Shown: positions 18,483 to 27,960, counted from the stretch's first letter. The stretch is 48,878 nucleotides of DNA from an uncultured Clostridia bacterium (GCA_947628815.1 CANRBJ010000012.1:1-48878), one strand, 5' to 3'. Made by a program: numbers and translations. The notes: generated by a model not told the origin, from the sequence alone.

Positions 18483-20432
18483 TTACTCAAACACTACCTG
18501 ATTTGCTGAATTTAAGTTTAATTGTTTTTGTCTGTTTCCTAAAACACCATCTATATATACCTTTACTGTTATTGTTCCTATTCCACTAACTTCTACCTCA
18601 AAAGTATCATTTTTAGACTTTTCGCCTTGGAAAACAATATCATCATCACCAACTTTTACCATTACATCTACTGTTTTACTTTCTTTGTTTACAGTATTAC
18701 CTGTCGTTTCTTTATATCCTCCTGTTATAGATTTTAAATTGATTTTTACTTTTCCTGTTTTTATTTGCTCAATTTTATTAACTGTAAGAATAACTTCTGT
18801 TCCTACATTTTGAGTAGAACCTGCATCTTTATCTTGTTTTAAAACTTTTCCATCTTCTTTTGTTTTATCTTCTTCATAAATAACTTGCTTTACCTTTAAC
18901 TTACTATCTTCTATTGCTTTTCTTGCTTCTGCTTCTGTTTTTCCAATAACATATGGCATACTTACTTGTTCAATTCCTGTACTTACATGAATTTTTACTG
19001 TTTCACCTGCATTTGTTTGTGTATTTTCTTTTATTTCTTGGCTAACAACATATCCCGCTTGTATTTTATCATTATTTTCTTCAATTACTTCTGCAATTAA
19101 ATTTGCCTCTTCTAACATAGTAATTGCTGTTTCTTTTTCTTCTCCTACAACTTTTGGAACGGTAGTAAGCTCTTGTCCCTTACTAATTACTACCTTTATT
19201 TCTGTTTTTTCTTTTATTTTATAATTATCTATATAGGCTGGATCTTGGCTAATAACATATCCTTCTGGTATATCTGGACTAAATTGTGCTTCTAGTTCAG
19301 TATAAACAAGATTTGCATTTTCTACTTGTATTTTCGCTTCTTCCCCAGACAATCCTGTTAAATCAGGGATTTGTACTTCTTTTACTGTTGTTAATTTAAT
19401 TCCATAATATGTAACTAATATTGTTATAATAAATAATAAAATAGCACCTATAAAAAATGATAATACTTTATGTTCTTTAATAAATTTAGCAAATTTATTC
19501 TCATTCTTCTTTTTAGAATTTTCTTTAATATCTGCCTCTTGCATAGTTGGTATTTTTTGTGTTGGAAAATCATTTTCTGTATCCTTCATAAATACAAAAT
19601 TTCCATCAGGGTTTTTTAAAGCCATATTTAAGTCATTAAGCATTTCTTGTGCACTTTGATAACGTAAATTTGTATCTTTTTGCATTGCTTTAATTACAAT
19701 TTTGTTAACAGAACTTGGTATATTTGGATTTAGTTCAATTGGTTCTACTGGTTTTTCTTGCATATGCATTAAAGCTATTGAAACTGGTGTATCTGCATCA
19801 AATGGTACTTTTCCTGTTAGCATTTCGTACATAACTACACCTAAAGAATATAAGTCAGACTTTGCATCAGTATATCCTCCTCTTGCATGTTCTGGTGAAA
19901 AATAATGTACTGAACCAAGAGTTGTTCCAAATGCTGTTATTGTAGAATTTGATACTGCTTTTGCAATTCCAAAATCTGTTACTTTTGCTACACCATCCTC
20001 TGTTATAATTATGTTATGAGGTTTTATATCTCTATGAATAATGTTGTTCTTATGGGCTGCATCTAGTGCTTGTGCAATTTGTATTGCTACTTTTAACGAC
20101 CATTTCCACGAGATTCTTCCTTCTTCTTGTATAACCTCTTTTAATGTCTTTCCTTGCACTAACTCCATAACAATATAATATAAGTTTCCTTCATTTCCTA
20201 CATCATATACTGCTACAATATTAGGATTAGTTAAACTTGCAACCGCTTGCGCTTCTGAATTAAATCTTTTTATAAATTCTAAATCAGTAGTAAATTCATC
20301 TCTTAAAATTTTTACTGCTACATATCGGTTTAGCACTGTATCCTTTGCTCTATATACAGTAGCCATTCCACCATTTCCTATTTTTGCTATTATCTCGTAT
20401 CTATTTGCTATTAATCTACCTTCTAAATTCAT
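18483..20432 (-). CDS. prkC: PASTA-domain Ser/Thr protein kinase (PrkC/Stk)
   Basis: Membrane kinase that senses cell-wall muropeptides and controls growth, germination and wall synthesis. Residues 10-270 form the kinase: Gly-rich IGNGGMATVYRA, VAVKIL lysine, IIHRDIKPHNI catalytic loop, TDFGIA and SPEHARG activation segment. A Lys-rich juxtamembrane stretch leads to one membrane helix near 335-355. Outside are three PASTA repeats (about 358-565) and a further C-terminal domain. PP2C phosphatase prpC is immediately upstream, the standard antagonist pair. A terminator follows the gene. Confidence 0.95.
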   Translation of the reverse strand: MNLEGRLIANRYEIIAKIGNGGMATVYRAKDTVLNRYVAVKILRDEFTTDLEFIKRFNSEAQAVASLTNPNIVAVYDVGNEGNLYYIVMELVQGKTLKEVIQEEGRISWKWSLKVAIQIAQALDAAHKNNIIHRDIKPHNIIITEDGVAKVTDFGIAKAVSNSTITAFGTTLGSVHYFSPEHARGGYTDAKSDLYSLGVVMYEMLTGKVPFDADTPVSIALMHMQEKPVEPIELNPNIPSSVNKIVIKAMQKDTNLRYQSAQEMLNDLNMALKNPDGNFVFMKDTENDFPTQKIPTMQEADIKENSKKKNENKFAKFIKEHKVLSFFIGAILLFIITILVTYYGIKLTTVKEVQIPDLTGLSGEEAKIQVENANLVYTELEAQFSPDIPEGYVISQDPAYIDNYKIKEKTEIKVVISKGQELTTVPKVVGEEKETAITMLEEANLIAEVIEENNDKIQAGYVVSQEIKENTQTNAGETVKIHVSTGIEQVSMPYVIGKTEAEARKAIEDSKLKVKQVIYEEDKTKEDGKVLKQDKDAGSTQNVGTEVILTVNKIEQIKTGKVKINLKSITGGYKETTGNTVNKESKTVDVMVKVGDDDIVFQGEKSKNDTFEVEVSGIGTITVKVYIDGVLGNRQKQLNLNSANQVVFE

Positions 20433-20482
20433 AATTCATCTCTCCCTGAATTTTAAAAATCTTTGAAATTTTTCCATATACT

Positions 20483-21214
20483 TTAATCATTATAAATAAC
20501 TATTACTGTAATGTTATCATATCCACCCATATCGTTTGCTTTATTTACTAAAATTTCACTAGAATCATACACATCTTTTGTAACAATATCATATATTTCT
20601 TGTTCACTAACCATGTTGGTTAATCCATCAGAACAGATTACAATTGTATCTCCTTTCAAGAACCCCTTTACTAATGTATCTGGCTCAACAAAAGGTGTAC
20701 ACCCTAATGCTTTTATTAACATATTTTTCTTAGGATGATGAATTGCCTCTTCTTTTGTAATTGTTCCATCTTTTACTAATTCTTGCACATAGCTATGATC
20801 TTGTGTTAATTTGCGCATAAATTCTTTTCGAATTCTATATATTCTGCTATCACCTACATGCCCTATAAATGCCTTATTATTATATATTAAACAAACTTCT
20901 AAAGTAGTACCCATATTTTCTAATTCCACGTTTTGTTTTGCTTTTTCATACACTACCATATTTGCATATTCTATTGCACTTCTTATTAAACTAAGAATAT
21001 TTTCTTTATCATGTTCAATTCCATCGAAATTTGATTCTATATATCCTTTAACTGCCATAGTTGCAAGTTTACTTGCAATTTCTCCACCGTTATATCCTCC
21101 CATACCATCAGCTAGCACATACATTTTTAGTAAATCATCACTAGTTGATAAATAGTAAGAATCTTCATTTATTTCCCTAGCTTTTCCAATATCTGATTTT
21201 GCAAAAACTTTCAT
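20483..21214 (-). CDS. prpC: PP2C-family protein phosphatase (PrpC/Stp)
   Basis: Dephosphorylates targets of the neighbouring PrkC kinase. The 243 residues contain the metal-binding DGMGGYNGGE, GHVGDSRIYRI, the DHSYVQELV segment, CSDGLTNMV and the C-terminal GGYDNITVIV. It lies 50 bases upstream of prkC and 11 bases after rlmN, forming the conserved rlmN-prpC-prkC operon. Confidence 0.95.
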   Translation of the reverse strand: MKVFAKSDIGKAREINEDSYYLSTSDDLLKMYVLADGMGGYNGGEIASKLATMAVKGYIESNFDGIEHDKENILSLIRSAIEYANMVVYEKAKQNVELENMGTTLEVCLIYNNKAFIGHVGDSRIYRIRKEFMRKLTQDHSYVQELVKDGTITKEEAIHHPKKNMLIKALGCTPFVEPDTLVKGFLKGDTIVICSDGLTNMVSEQEIYDIVTKDVYDSSEILVNKANDMGGYDNITVIVIYND

Positions 21215-21225
21215 TATTCCTCCTA

Positions 21226-22248
21226 TTATTCTAGGTTCTTTCTTCTAAGTTGGCCACATGCTGCTTCTATATCAGAACCTAATTCTCTTCTTATTGTAGC
21301 CACAATTCCATTATCATTTAGGTAATCTCTAAATTTCATAATATTCTCATTTGTACTCTTGGTATACTTTCCATTTTCAATTTTATTTATTGGTATCAAA
21401 TTAACATGGCATAGCATACCTTTTAGTAATTTAACCAATCTTTTTGCATCTTCTAAGGTTTCGTTATTGTCTTTTGCAAGTGCATATTCAAAAGATATTC
21501 GCTTATTTGTTTTTGCGATGTAATCTTTACAAGCTTTCATTAACTCTTCTATACTATATTTATTATTAACTGGCATCATTGAACTTCTTTGTTCATTAGT
21601 TGTTGCATGTAATGATATAGATAATGTGCACTGCAAATCTTCATTTGCGAAATCATAAATTTTAGGAACAATTCCACTTGTTGATACACTTATGTGACGT
21701 GCTCCTATATTTAGACCTTTTTGATTATTAATAATTCTAATTGCATTTAATACATTATCGTAATTATCAAATGGTTCTCCAATACCCATAAATACAATAT
21801 TTGATATTTTCACTTTGCTATCACGTTGTACTGCAAGTATTTGCTCTATAATTTCCCCAGAAGTTAAATTTCTAACAAATGGTATTCCAGTTGATGCACA
21901 AAATTTGCACCCCATTTTGCAACCAATTTGTGACGAAACACATATGGAGTATCCATGATGATAACTCATAAGCACAGTTTCTATTGCATTTCCATCTAAT
22001 ACATCAAATAAATATTTTTTTGTTCCATCTGTTGATTCCTGTTTTCTTAAAATATTATAAATACATATAGAAAACTCGTTTTTTAATTTATCGCGTAATT
22101 CTAAAGATAAATTACTCATCTCATCAAAACTGGTAACATCTGTTGTATACAACCATTTAAAAACCTGTTCTGCTCTATATGGTTTTTCCCCTAATTTTAT
22201 AAATTCTTGTTTTAATTCTTCTAAATTATAATCTTTAATGTTTTTCAT
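21226..22248 (-). CDS. rlmN: 23S rRNA/tRNA adenine-C2 methyltransferase RlmN
   Basis: Radical-SAM enzyme that methylates C2 of A2503 in 23S rRNA and A37 of some tRNAs. The CxxxCxxC cluster motif is in GCKMGCKFCAST, followed by GEPFDNYDN and HISVSTSGIVP; the C-terminal catalytic cysteine is in EAACGQL. The length of 340 residues is typical. It is the first gene of the rlmN-prpC-prkC operon, divergent from the acyl-CoA synthetase. Confidence 0.96.
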   Translation of the reverse strand: MKNIKDYNLEELKQEFIKLGEKPYRAEQVFKWLYTTDVTSFDEMSNLSLELRDKLKNEFSICIYNILRKQESTDGTKKYLFDVLDGNAIETVLMSYHHGYSICVSSQIGCKMGCKFCASTGIPFVRNLTSGEIIEQILAVQRDSKVKISNIVFMGIGEPFDNYDNVLNAIRIINNQKGLNIGARHISVSTSGIVPKIYDFANEDLQCTLSISLHATTNEQRSSMMPVNNKYSIEELMKACKDYIAKTNKRISFEYALAKDNNETLEDAKRLVKLLKGMLCHVNLIPINKIENGKYTKSTNENIMKFRDYLNDNGIVATIRRELGSDIEAACGQLRRKNLE

Positions 22249-22331
22249 AAATCTTTCTTTCTAACAAAATGATAAAATTCACTATTTAACTTATATCACA
22301 AAGGAAATATTTTTTCAATAGTTTTCGAAGA

Positions 22332-22354
22332 ATTGTAACCTTTACAGTTACAAT
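22332..22354. promoter_or_regulatory. Perfect 8-bp inverted repeat in the rlmN/acs intergenic region
   Basis: ATTGTAAC, 7 bases, GTTACAAT. It lies between the divergent rlmN and acyl-CoA synthetase genes, about 37 bases upstream of the candidate acs -35 box, and could be a repressor or activator site. No T-run follows, so it is not a terminator. Confidence 0.35.
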
Positions 22355-22390
22355 ATAAGAAAATTGTCATTTTTTAGCGTAAACTTATTC

Positions 22391-22419
22391 TTGTTTTTTT
22401 CTTAAATAAAGGATACAAT
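22391..22419 (+). promoter_or_regulatory. Candidate sigma-A promoter for the acyl-CoA synthetase
   Basis: TTGTTT, 17-base spacer, TACAAT on the plus strand, about 28 bases upstream of the start at 22448, which has a TGGAGG ribosome site. Confidence 0.5.
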
Positions 22420-22447
22420 ATACCTATATTATTATGGAGGTTAGCAA

Positions 22448-24185
22448 ATGAAAAAAATATCAAAAGATAAATTGTATGAAGTAGATAAAGTTTCTAATTT
22501 TAGAGAACTAATTGACCGTTCTTACAAACTATATCCAAATAAAACAGCATTTATTTATAAAAAGAATCCAAAAGATACCACCTATATTTCACATACTTAT
22601 ACAGACTTAAAAGAAGATATCTCAAGTCTAGGAACAGCCTTAATCGATTTAGGATTACAAAATAAGCGTATTGCAATTATTGCACCAAATCGTTATGAGT
22701 GGTGTATTAGCTATCTTGCTGTTACTACATCTCGGAATGATTGTTGTTCCACTAGATAAATCTCTACCTAATAATGAAATTGAAAGTTCTATTATTCGTA
22801 GTGAAGTAGAAGCTGTTATTTTTGATCAAAAATATTTAGAAATTTTTACAACTTTACAAAACAATCCAAATTGTAAATTAAAATATTTCATTTGTATGGA
22901 TTTTGAAGAAGATAAAAATAATGTACATTCTCTTGCAAAACTAATAAATAATGGAAAAAATTTACGAAATAATGGTGATACTAGATATGATCAAATTAAA
23001 ATAGATAATACCTCTATGACTATTATGCTATTTACTTCTGGTACAACCTCTATTGCAAAAATTGTAATGCTATCACAAGCCAATATTTGTTCAGACATTT
23101 ACTCCATTGGCTGTATTGCCAAAGTAACAAGTGAAGATACCTTCTTATCATTTTTACCTTTACACCACACCTATGAATCTACTACAACCTTCTTATATGG
23201 ACTATTTTGTGGAATTACAATTGCATTTTGTGATGGACTTCGTTACATAGTTCAAAACTTAAAAGAATACGAAGTAACAGGATTTGTAGCTGTTCCACTT
23301 TTATTAGAAACTATGTATAAGAAATTACAAAAAGGCATACAAGAAAAGCATTTAACCTTTGCCATAAAAGTGCTATCTATTATTTGTAATTTCTTACTAA
23401 AATTCGGAATTGACATTAGAAGAAAAGTATTCAAATCCATTCTTAACGAACTAGGAGGACATTTACGAGTTATAATTTACGGAGCTGCTCCTATGAGCAA
23501 AGATGCCATTTGCGGTCTTAGTAACTTTGGTTTAAACTTATTAAATGGCTATGGTTTAACAGAAACCTCCCCAGTTGTATCTGCTGAAAACGATAAATAC
23601 AAAAAACCGGGATCTGTTGCATTCGCCTTACCAAACATACAAATAAAAATAGACTCGCCAGATGAACAAGGTGTAGGTGAAATTGTAGTAAAAGGTCCAA
23701 ATGTAATGCTAGGCTACTATGATAATGAAGAAGCAACAAACCAAGTCCTAAAAGACGGCTGGTTCTACACAGGAGATTTAGGCTATTACGATAAAGACGG
23801 CTACCTATTCATTACAGGTAGAAAGAAAAACGTAATCGTATTAAAAAATGGCAAAAACATCTATCCAGAGGAAATCGAAATACTTATAGCAAAACTACCA
23901 TATGTAGCAGAAAATCTAGTTTATGGAGCACCAACAAAAAACAGCGATTTAGAAATAAACGCAAAAATCGTCTACAATACAGATCTAATGAAAGAATTAT
24001 ATCCAAACATAGAAAAAGAAAAATACAAAAACATAATCTGGAACGACATAAAACAACTAAACCAACAACTACCAAACTACAAACACATAAAAAACATAAT
24101 AACAACCGACGAACCAATGATAAAAACAACAACACAAAAAATAAAAAGAAACGAAGAACTAAAAAAAATACAGAAAAATCAATAA
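22448..24185 (+). CDS. AMP-forming acyl-CoA synthetase, CGG-recoded
   Basis: Long-chain fatty acid-CoA ligase type enzyme that activates a carboxylic acid through an acyl-adenylate. The adenylation motifs are MLFTSGTTSIAK (P-loop), NGYGLTETSPV, DGWFYTGDLGY and GRKKNVIVLKNGKNI. The standard frame stops after 103 codons. The CGG at codon 96 (C at 22733) marks the change of frame: SYLAVTTS-G-MIVVPLDKSLPN is the expected family text, giving 578 residues. The last about 100 codons are unusually rich in A and C, unlike the start of the gene. It stands alone on the plus strand, convergent with rng. Confidence 0.88.
22733..22736 (+). other. CGGA +1 recoding site (acyl-CoA synthetase, Gly96)
   Basis: Context ACA TCT C GGA ATG. 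The zero frame reads SRNDCCSTR then stop; the +1 frame continues 483 codons. Confidence 0.9.
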
Positions 24186-24212
24186 AAATAAAAAAAATAC
24201 TCTACACTCAAA

Positions 24213-24254
24213 GCGAAATAAGTAGTAATAAAATTTTATTACTACTTATTTCGC
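24213..24254. repeat. Perfect 42-bp palindrome between convergent genes
   Basis: Two exact 21-base arms (beginning GCGAAATAAGTAG and ending CTACTTATTTCGC) meet with no spacer at 24233/24234. It separates the ends of the acyl-CoA synthetase and rng genes and may act as a bidirectional terminator, but neither strand shows the usual T-run. Confidence 0.85.
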
Positions 24255-24269
24255 CGCTCCACACCAATT

Positions 24270-25457
24270 TTAATCATTACTACACATATGCTTCCTAGTC
24301 ATCTCAAGCAAATTCAACTCCGTAAACCCAACAATCTGAGTCTTAGAACGATCCTTTTTCAAATTCTCCTTAAGAACACTAACAATCTTCTCCTTATGCT
24401 CCTCTTCCTTCATATCAATATAATCAATAATAATAATCCCCCCAATATCGCGTAACCTTAACTGCTTTGCAATCTCAATACTAGCCTCCTTATTCACAGT
24501 ATACACCGTCTGCTCCAAACTCTTACTCCCAATATACTTACCAGAATTAACATCAATAGCAGTTAAAGCCTCAGTCTTATCAATAGTAATAAACCCACCA
24601 CACTTAAGCCAAATCTTCCTATTATCCAACCTCTCCAATTGCGTAGCAATATTATACATATCAAAAAGACACTCATCATCTTTAAAAACCACACCAATCC
24701 CAGCAGAACTATCCTTAACAATCTCTTGAATCTGCTCATACTGCTTCTTATCATTAACAACAATACGCTCAACATCTTGATCAACCAAATCAACTAAAAT
24801 CCTCTTAACAATACCTGGATTCTTATACACCAACTTTGGAAAATCCTTAACATCATCCGAAGCATTCTTAATCTCAATCCATTTTTCCTCTAAACACTTA
24901 ATATCCTCAACAATCTCTTTTTCCTTCTTTCCAATAGCAGACGTTCTAACAATAATTCCTGCATTCTTTGGCATATTATTCTCAATTATTTTAATCAATC
25001 TTTTTTTCTCATTCTCATCCTCTATCTTTTGTGAAATAGTAATAAAATCCGCATCAGGCATATACACGCAAAATCTACCAGGTAAATTAATATGAGTAGA
25101 AACCCTAGCCCCCTTCTTATTGGTACTATCTCTCTTCACCTGTACCAAAATTGGCATACCAACCTTTACAACATCCTTTATATTACTCCTCTTAACAACT
25201 TCATCTGGCTTATTACTCTTAGTATCTAATTTAGGTAAAATATCTTTTAAATGAATAAAAGTATTCTTATTCTCACCTATATCCACAAAAGCCGCCTGCA
25301 TACCTTGTAAAACATTTTGAATTCTTCCTAAATAAATATTTCCCTCTAATCTTTTAGTATCCTCATTTTCTAAATATCTCTCAATTAGATTTCCATTTTC
25401 TACTAGCATAATAGTCTTATTTTGCTGTTTATCCACATTAATAATGATTTCCTTCAT
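24270..25457 (-). CDS. rng: Ribonuclease G/E family protein (short form)
   Basis: Endoribonuclease for rRNA and mRNA processing. The 395 residues start with the RNase G-type N-terminus (S1 domain, with IYLGRIQNVLQGMQAAFVDIG) and include the catalytic-region motifs DVNSGK and GGIIIIDYIDM. The protein ends shortly after GFTELNLLEMTRK with a CSND tail, so the zinc-link and C-terminal small domain are absent, as in several short clostridial members. It follows pth by 18 bases. The plus strand across this gene is strongly C-rich (G-rich coding strand), unlike its neighbours. All CGG trinucleotides are out of frame. Confidence 0.88.
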   Translation of the reverse strand: MKEIIINVDKQQNKTIMLVENGNLIERYLENEDTKRLEGNIYLGRIQNVLQGMQAAFVDIGENKNTFIHLKDILPKLDTKSNKPDEVVKRSNIKDVVKVGMPILVQVKRDSTNKKGARVSTHINLPGRFCVYMPDADFITISQKIEDENEKKRLIKIIENNMPKNAGIIVRTSAIGKKEKEIVEDIKCLEEKWIEIKNASDDVKDFPKLVYKNPGIVKRILVDLVDQDVERIVVNDKKQYEQIQEIVKDSSAGIGVVFKDDECLFDMYNIATQLERLDNRKIWLKCGGFITIDKTEALTAIDVNSGKYIGSKSLEQTVYTVNKEASIEIAKQLRLRDIGGIIIIDYIDMKEEEHKEKIVSVLKENLKKDRSKTQIVGFTELNLLEMTRKHMCSND

Positions 25458-25475
25458 GCAAATTCCTCTTTCTTC

Positions 25476-26034
25476 TTAATTGTATTTATTCATAGCAGTA
25501 TCAATTCCATTTTTTACAATTTCCTCTACTGCCAAAACTGCTTTTTTTATCCCTTCTTCTAATAAAAAATACTCATCTTGTGCAATATGACCTATAACAT
25601 AATTAATCATATCATCTTTATCTTCTGGTGTTCCAATGCCTATACGAATTCGTGGAAAATCTTGGCTTGCAAGTTCTGCAACAACCGATTTCATACCATT
25701 GTGCCCGACCTGCTCCACCCTTTTTTCGAATTTTTATATTTCCTTTTTCAACATCCATATCATCATACAAAACAAGTACATTATCACATTCTACTTTAAA
25801 AAAATTAACAAACTCTCGTACAGATTTTCCACTTAAATTCATAAAAGTTTGTGGTTTTATTAAAATCACCTTTTCTCCACAAATATTTCCACTTCCATAG
25901 AATGCATTAAATTTACTTCGATTTATTTCTACTCCACATTCTTCTGCTACTTTATTAACTGCATCAAATCCCATATTATGCCTTGTATTTGAATACTCTG
26001 GCTCTGGATTTCCCAATCCTATTATTAAATACAT
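25476..26034 (-). CDS. pth: Peptidyl-tRNA hydrolase, CGG-recoded
   Basis: Essential enzyme that releases peptides from prematurely dropped peptidyl-tRNA. The N-terminal half has GLGNPEPEYSNTRHNMGFDAV with the catalytic His, then PQTFMNLSG and YDDMD. In the standard frame KKGGAG is followed by RAQWYEIGCC and a stop. A CGG at codon 110 (C at 25707) marks the shift: KKGGAG-G-HNGMKSVV is the near-invariant family motif, and the rest (FPRIRIGIG...) follows, giving 185 residues, the normal length. It lies between the VanY-type gene and rng. Confidence 0.94.
25704..25707 (-). other. CGGG +1 recoding site (Pth, Gly110)
   Basis: Context GCA GGT C GGG CAC AAT GGT. It restores GGAGGHNG, a nearly invariant Pth segment containing the active-site Asn-Gly. 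Confidence 0.93.
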
Positions 26035-26078
26035 TTCTTTCTCCTATACTTTTATTATAACAAAATAAATTATATATT

Positions 26079-26900
26079 TTACACTTCTTCGGTTCCTTTT
26101 AGATACTCAATATATTCTTCTAAGCAAAACCCTTTTTCCTTTATTACTTTAGCATGTTCAGCACCTACATATCTCCAATGCCAAGATTCATAACTTATTC
26201 CTGTTATATCTTGCTTGTCCTTTGGATATCTTAAAATAAAGCCATAATCTTGCGCATTTTTTTGTAGCCAAGCAAAAGCTTTTGTATCCTCAAAATCGTT
26301 ATCTACTTTATTAAAATCTGCTGCTAGTCCTAAGTTATGTTCACTCATTTCTGGTCTTTGTACTAACATTTGAGCTAACTTTTCTGCCTCTTCTTGGTCA
26401 TTTCCTTCATTTTTATAATATTGTACCTTATTATTGAATAGTTCTTCTTGTCTATCATAAGTTCTATATGCTGATGCTACCCAAACATTTGTAATATTTT
26501 CTTTGTACATTGCATTTATCATATCTTTTAAATATGAAATCGCTCTTTTATCGAACATTACTCCGTCATCTATTTCTTCCAATTCTGGAACATAATCTCG
26601 ATTTACTGAATTGTCTTTGTTTACTAGTTTTAAATTCCATTGTTGCAAAACTTCAATATTTGCATTTACGTTTGATACATTAACATTACTTGAAACTTGT
26701 GTTGCTTCATTACTAATGCTATTTGTTTGTTGTTTAGGCTCATTTTCATTTTCTGTATTTATATTTGTATCTTGATCTTCACTAAAGATAGATATGAGGC
26801 TAGAAATAGCAAGCCATAATCCCCAAATAGCAAGTGCTAGAACTATAATAATAAGTAATATTCCTCTTATAAATTTCATTTTATTTTTTATTACTAACAT
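26079..26900 (-). CDS. VanY-type D-Ala-D-Ala carboxypeptidase, membrane-anchored
   Basis: Trims the terminal D-alanine of peptidoglycan precursors outside the cell. An N-terminal membrane segment (about residues 10-35) is followed by an Asn/Ser-rich linker and a zinc peptidase domain with SAYRTYDRQ, SEHNLGLAADF (ligands His and Asp) and ESWHWRYVG (Glu, His). The length of 273 fits the family. A role in vancomycin resistance is not implied: no vanHAX-type genes are near. Confidence 0.9.
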   Translation of the reverse strand: MLVIKNKMKFIRGILLIIIVLALAIWGLWLAISSLISIFSEDQDTNINTENENEPKQQTNSISNEATQVSSNVNVSNVNANIEVLQQWNLKLVNKDNSVNRDYVPELEEIDDGVMFDKRAISYLKDMINAMYKENITNVWVASAYRTYDRQEELFNNKVQYYKNEGNDQEEAEKLAQMLVQRPEMSEHNLGLAADFNKVDNDFEDTKAFAWLQKNAQDYGFILRYPKDKQDITGISYESWHWRYVGAEHAKVIKEKGFCLEEYIEYLKGTEEV

Positions 26901-26944
26901 ATAATCTCTTCTTTCGTCTTAATTTCTCTTTTATTTTATTGTTT

Positions 26945-27625
26945 TTACGAAATATTGTCAATGTATTTTTTTTCTAATTTTGCTATTAGTGCCTTTATTT
27001 TTATACCTTGTTCTGAAAACATTTTTTCATGCTCTGTTTCTATATTATTTTCTATATTTTCGCTATGTAAATCATAAGTTTTCCATATGATGTTATATCC
27101 TGCTTCTTCAAAATATCGAATACTCGACATAAACAAGCCATCATCATCTGTTTTAAAATGAATTTCTCCTTCTTCTTTTAAAAAGATTTTATATTTTTCT
27201 AATTGTTTCGTATGCGTTAATCTCTTTTTTTGATGTTTCCCACGTGGCCATGGATTACAAAAGTTAATATAAATTCTATCAACAACATCGCTTTCATCCA
27301 TCATATTTAATATTCTTTCAATATCACATCTTGCAAGTAATACGTTATCTATGTCTCTTTTGGCATCTTTATAGTTTTGTTCTATCTTCCTTTTAGTAAG
27401 CCCAAGCATTGCATCAATTAAATCTACTGCTATATAATTAATATCAGGATTTTGTAATGCAATTTTAGAAATAAATCCACCTTTTCCACAACCTAGCTCC
27501 ATATGAATTGGTGCATTATTTTTAAAACATTTCGCCCATTTTCCTTTATTTTCTTCTGGCTTATCTATATAAAATGCACAAGTTTCAAGTTCTGGTCTTG
27601 CCCATGCCCTTTTTCTAATTCTCAT
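26945..27625 (-). CDS. trmB: tRNA (guanine-N7)-methyltransferase
   Basis: Makes m7G46 in tRNA with S-adenosylmethionine. The 226 residues contain MRIRKRAWARPEL at the N-terminus, the SAM site MELGCGKGGFISK and the INFCNPWPRGKHQKKRL motif with the family Asp-equivalent region, then HFKTDDDGLF. The start is placed at 27625 because GGAG lies 6 bases upstream; a longer reading by 4 codons includes that site. It is upstream of the VanY-type gene in the same direction. Confidence 0.95.
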   Translation of the reverse strand: MRIRKRAWARPELETCAFYIDKPEENKGKWAKCFKNNAPIHMELGCGKGGFISKIALQNPDINYIAVDLIDAMLGLTKRKIEQNYKDAKRDIDNVLLARCDIERILNMMDESDVVDRIYINFCNPWPRGKHQKKRLTHTKQLEKYKIFLKEEGEIHFKTDDDGLFMSSIRYFEEAGYNIIWKTYDLHSENIENNIETEHEKMFSEQGIKIKALIAKLEKKYIDNIS

Positions 27626-27655
27626 AATTTTCTCCATTCTTTTTTTATGCTATAT

Positions 27656-27684
27656 TTGACAAACTAAAGAAATTTGTATATAAT
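27656..27684 (+). promoter_or_regulatory. Consensus sigma-A promoter of the antisense small RNA
   Basis: TTGACA, 17-base spacer, TATAAT: a perfect consensus on the plus strand with no plus-strand protein gene downstream. Confidence 0.85.
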
Positions 27685-27690
27685 ATAATA

Positions 27691-27775
27691 GGAAACGGAG
27701 AAACCACAAACGTGGTTCGCCGAATTAGTGTTTTGACACATCTCACTCGGGAAAGTACAGATGTGTCTGTTTTTT
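27691..27775 (+). ncRNA. Candidate antitoxin small RNA (type I TA)
   Basis: A transcript of about 85 bases is predicted from the perfect promoter. It begins GGAAACGGAG, contains a small ACCAC/GTGGT hairpin, and ends in a strong terminator (GACACATCT/AGATGTGTC, then T-run at 27768-27775). It runs toward and overlaps the 3' end of the minus-strand small membrane peptide gene, the arrangement of TxpA/RatA-type modules in Firmicutes. No open reading frame with a ribosome site is visible in it. Confidence 0.65.
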
Positions 27776-27902
27776 ATTGGTTATCGCTCTTAACTAGTAA
27801 AACAACAATCAGTACTATCGAAATAAGAGCTATGATAGTCATCCCTAAAAGTCCAAAATATAGTATGTATATTGTTGCAATCAAATATCCAGTTTCTACC
27901 AT
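27774..27902 (-). CDS. Small hydrophobic membrane peptide, candidate type I toxin (42 aa)
   Basis: A 42-residue peptide with a very strong ribosome site (AAGGAGGTGA, 5 bases from ATG). After a short polar start (MVETGY) nearly the whole chain is hydrophobic, including GMTIIALISIVLIVVLLVK, and it ends KSDNQ. This resembles the holin-like/TxpA class of toxin peptides, which damage the membrane when the antisense RNA is missing. Its stop codon overlaps the terminator of the convergent small RNA, so the two RNAs are complementary over the 3' region. Family membership is by resemblance only. Confidence 0.6.
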   Translation of the reverse strand: MVETGYLIATIYILYFGLLGMTIIALISIVLIVVLLVKSDNQ

Positions 27903-27960
27903 AAGCCTCACCTCCTTAGAGGCAAACCACATCTGCTTATTCTCGTTTCCTATGTGTATT

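Noticed and set aside
26079-26900. VanY-type gene as a vancomycin resistance determinant
   Set aside because: No vanH, vanA/B or vanX-type neighbours; such carboxypeptidases are common housekeeping wall enzymes.
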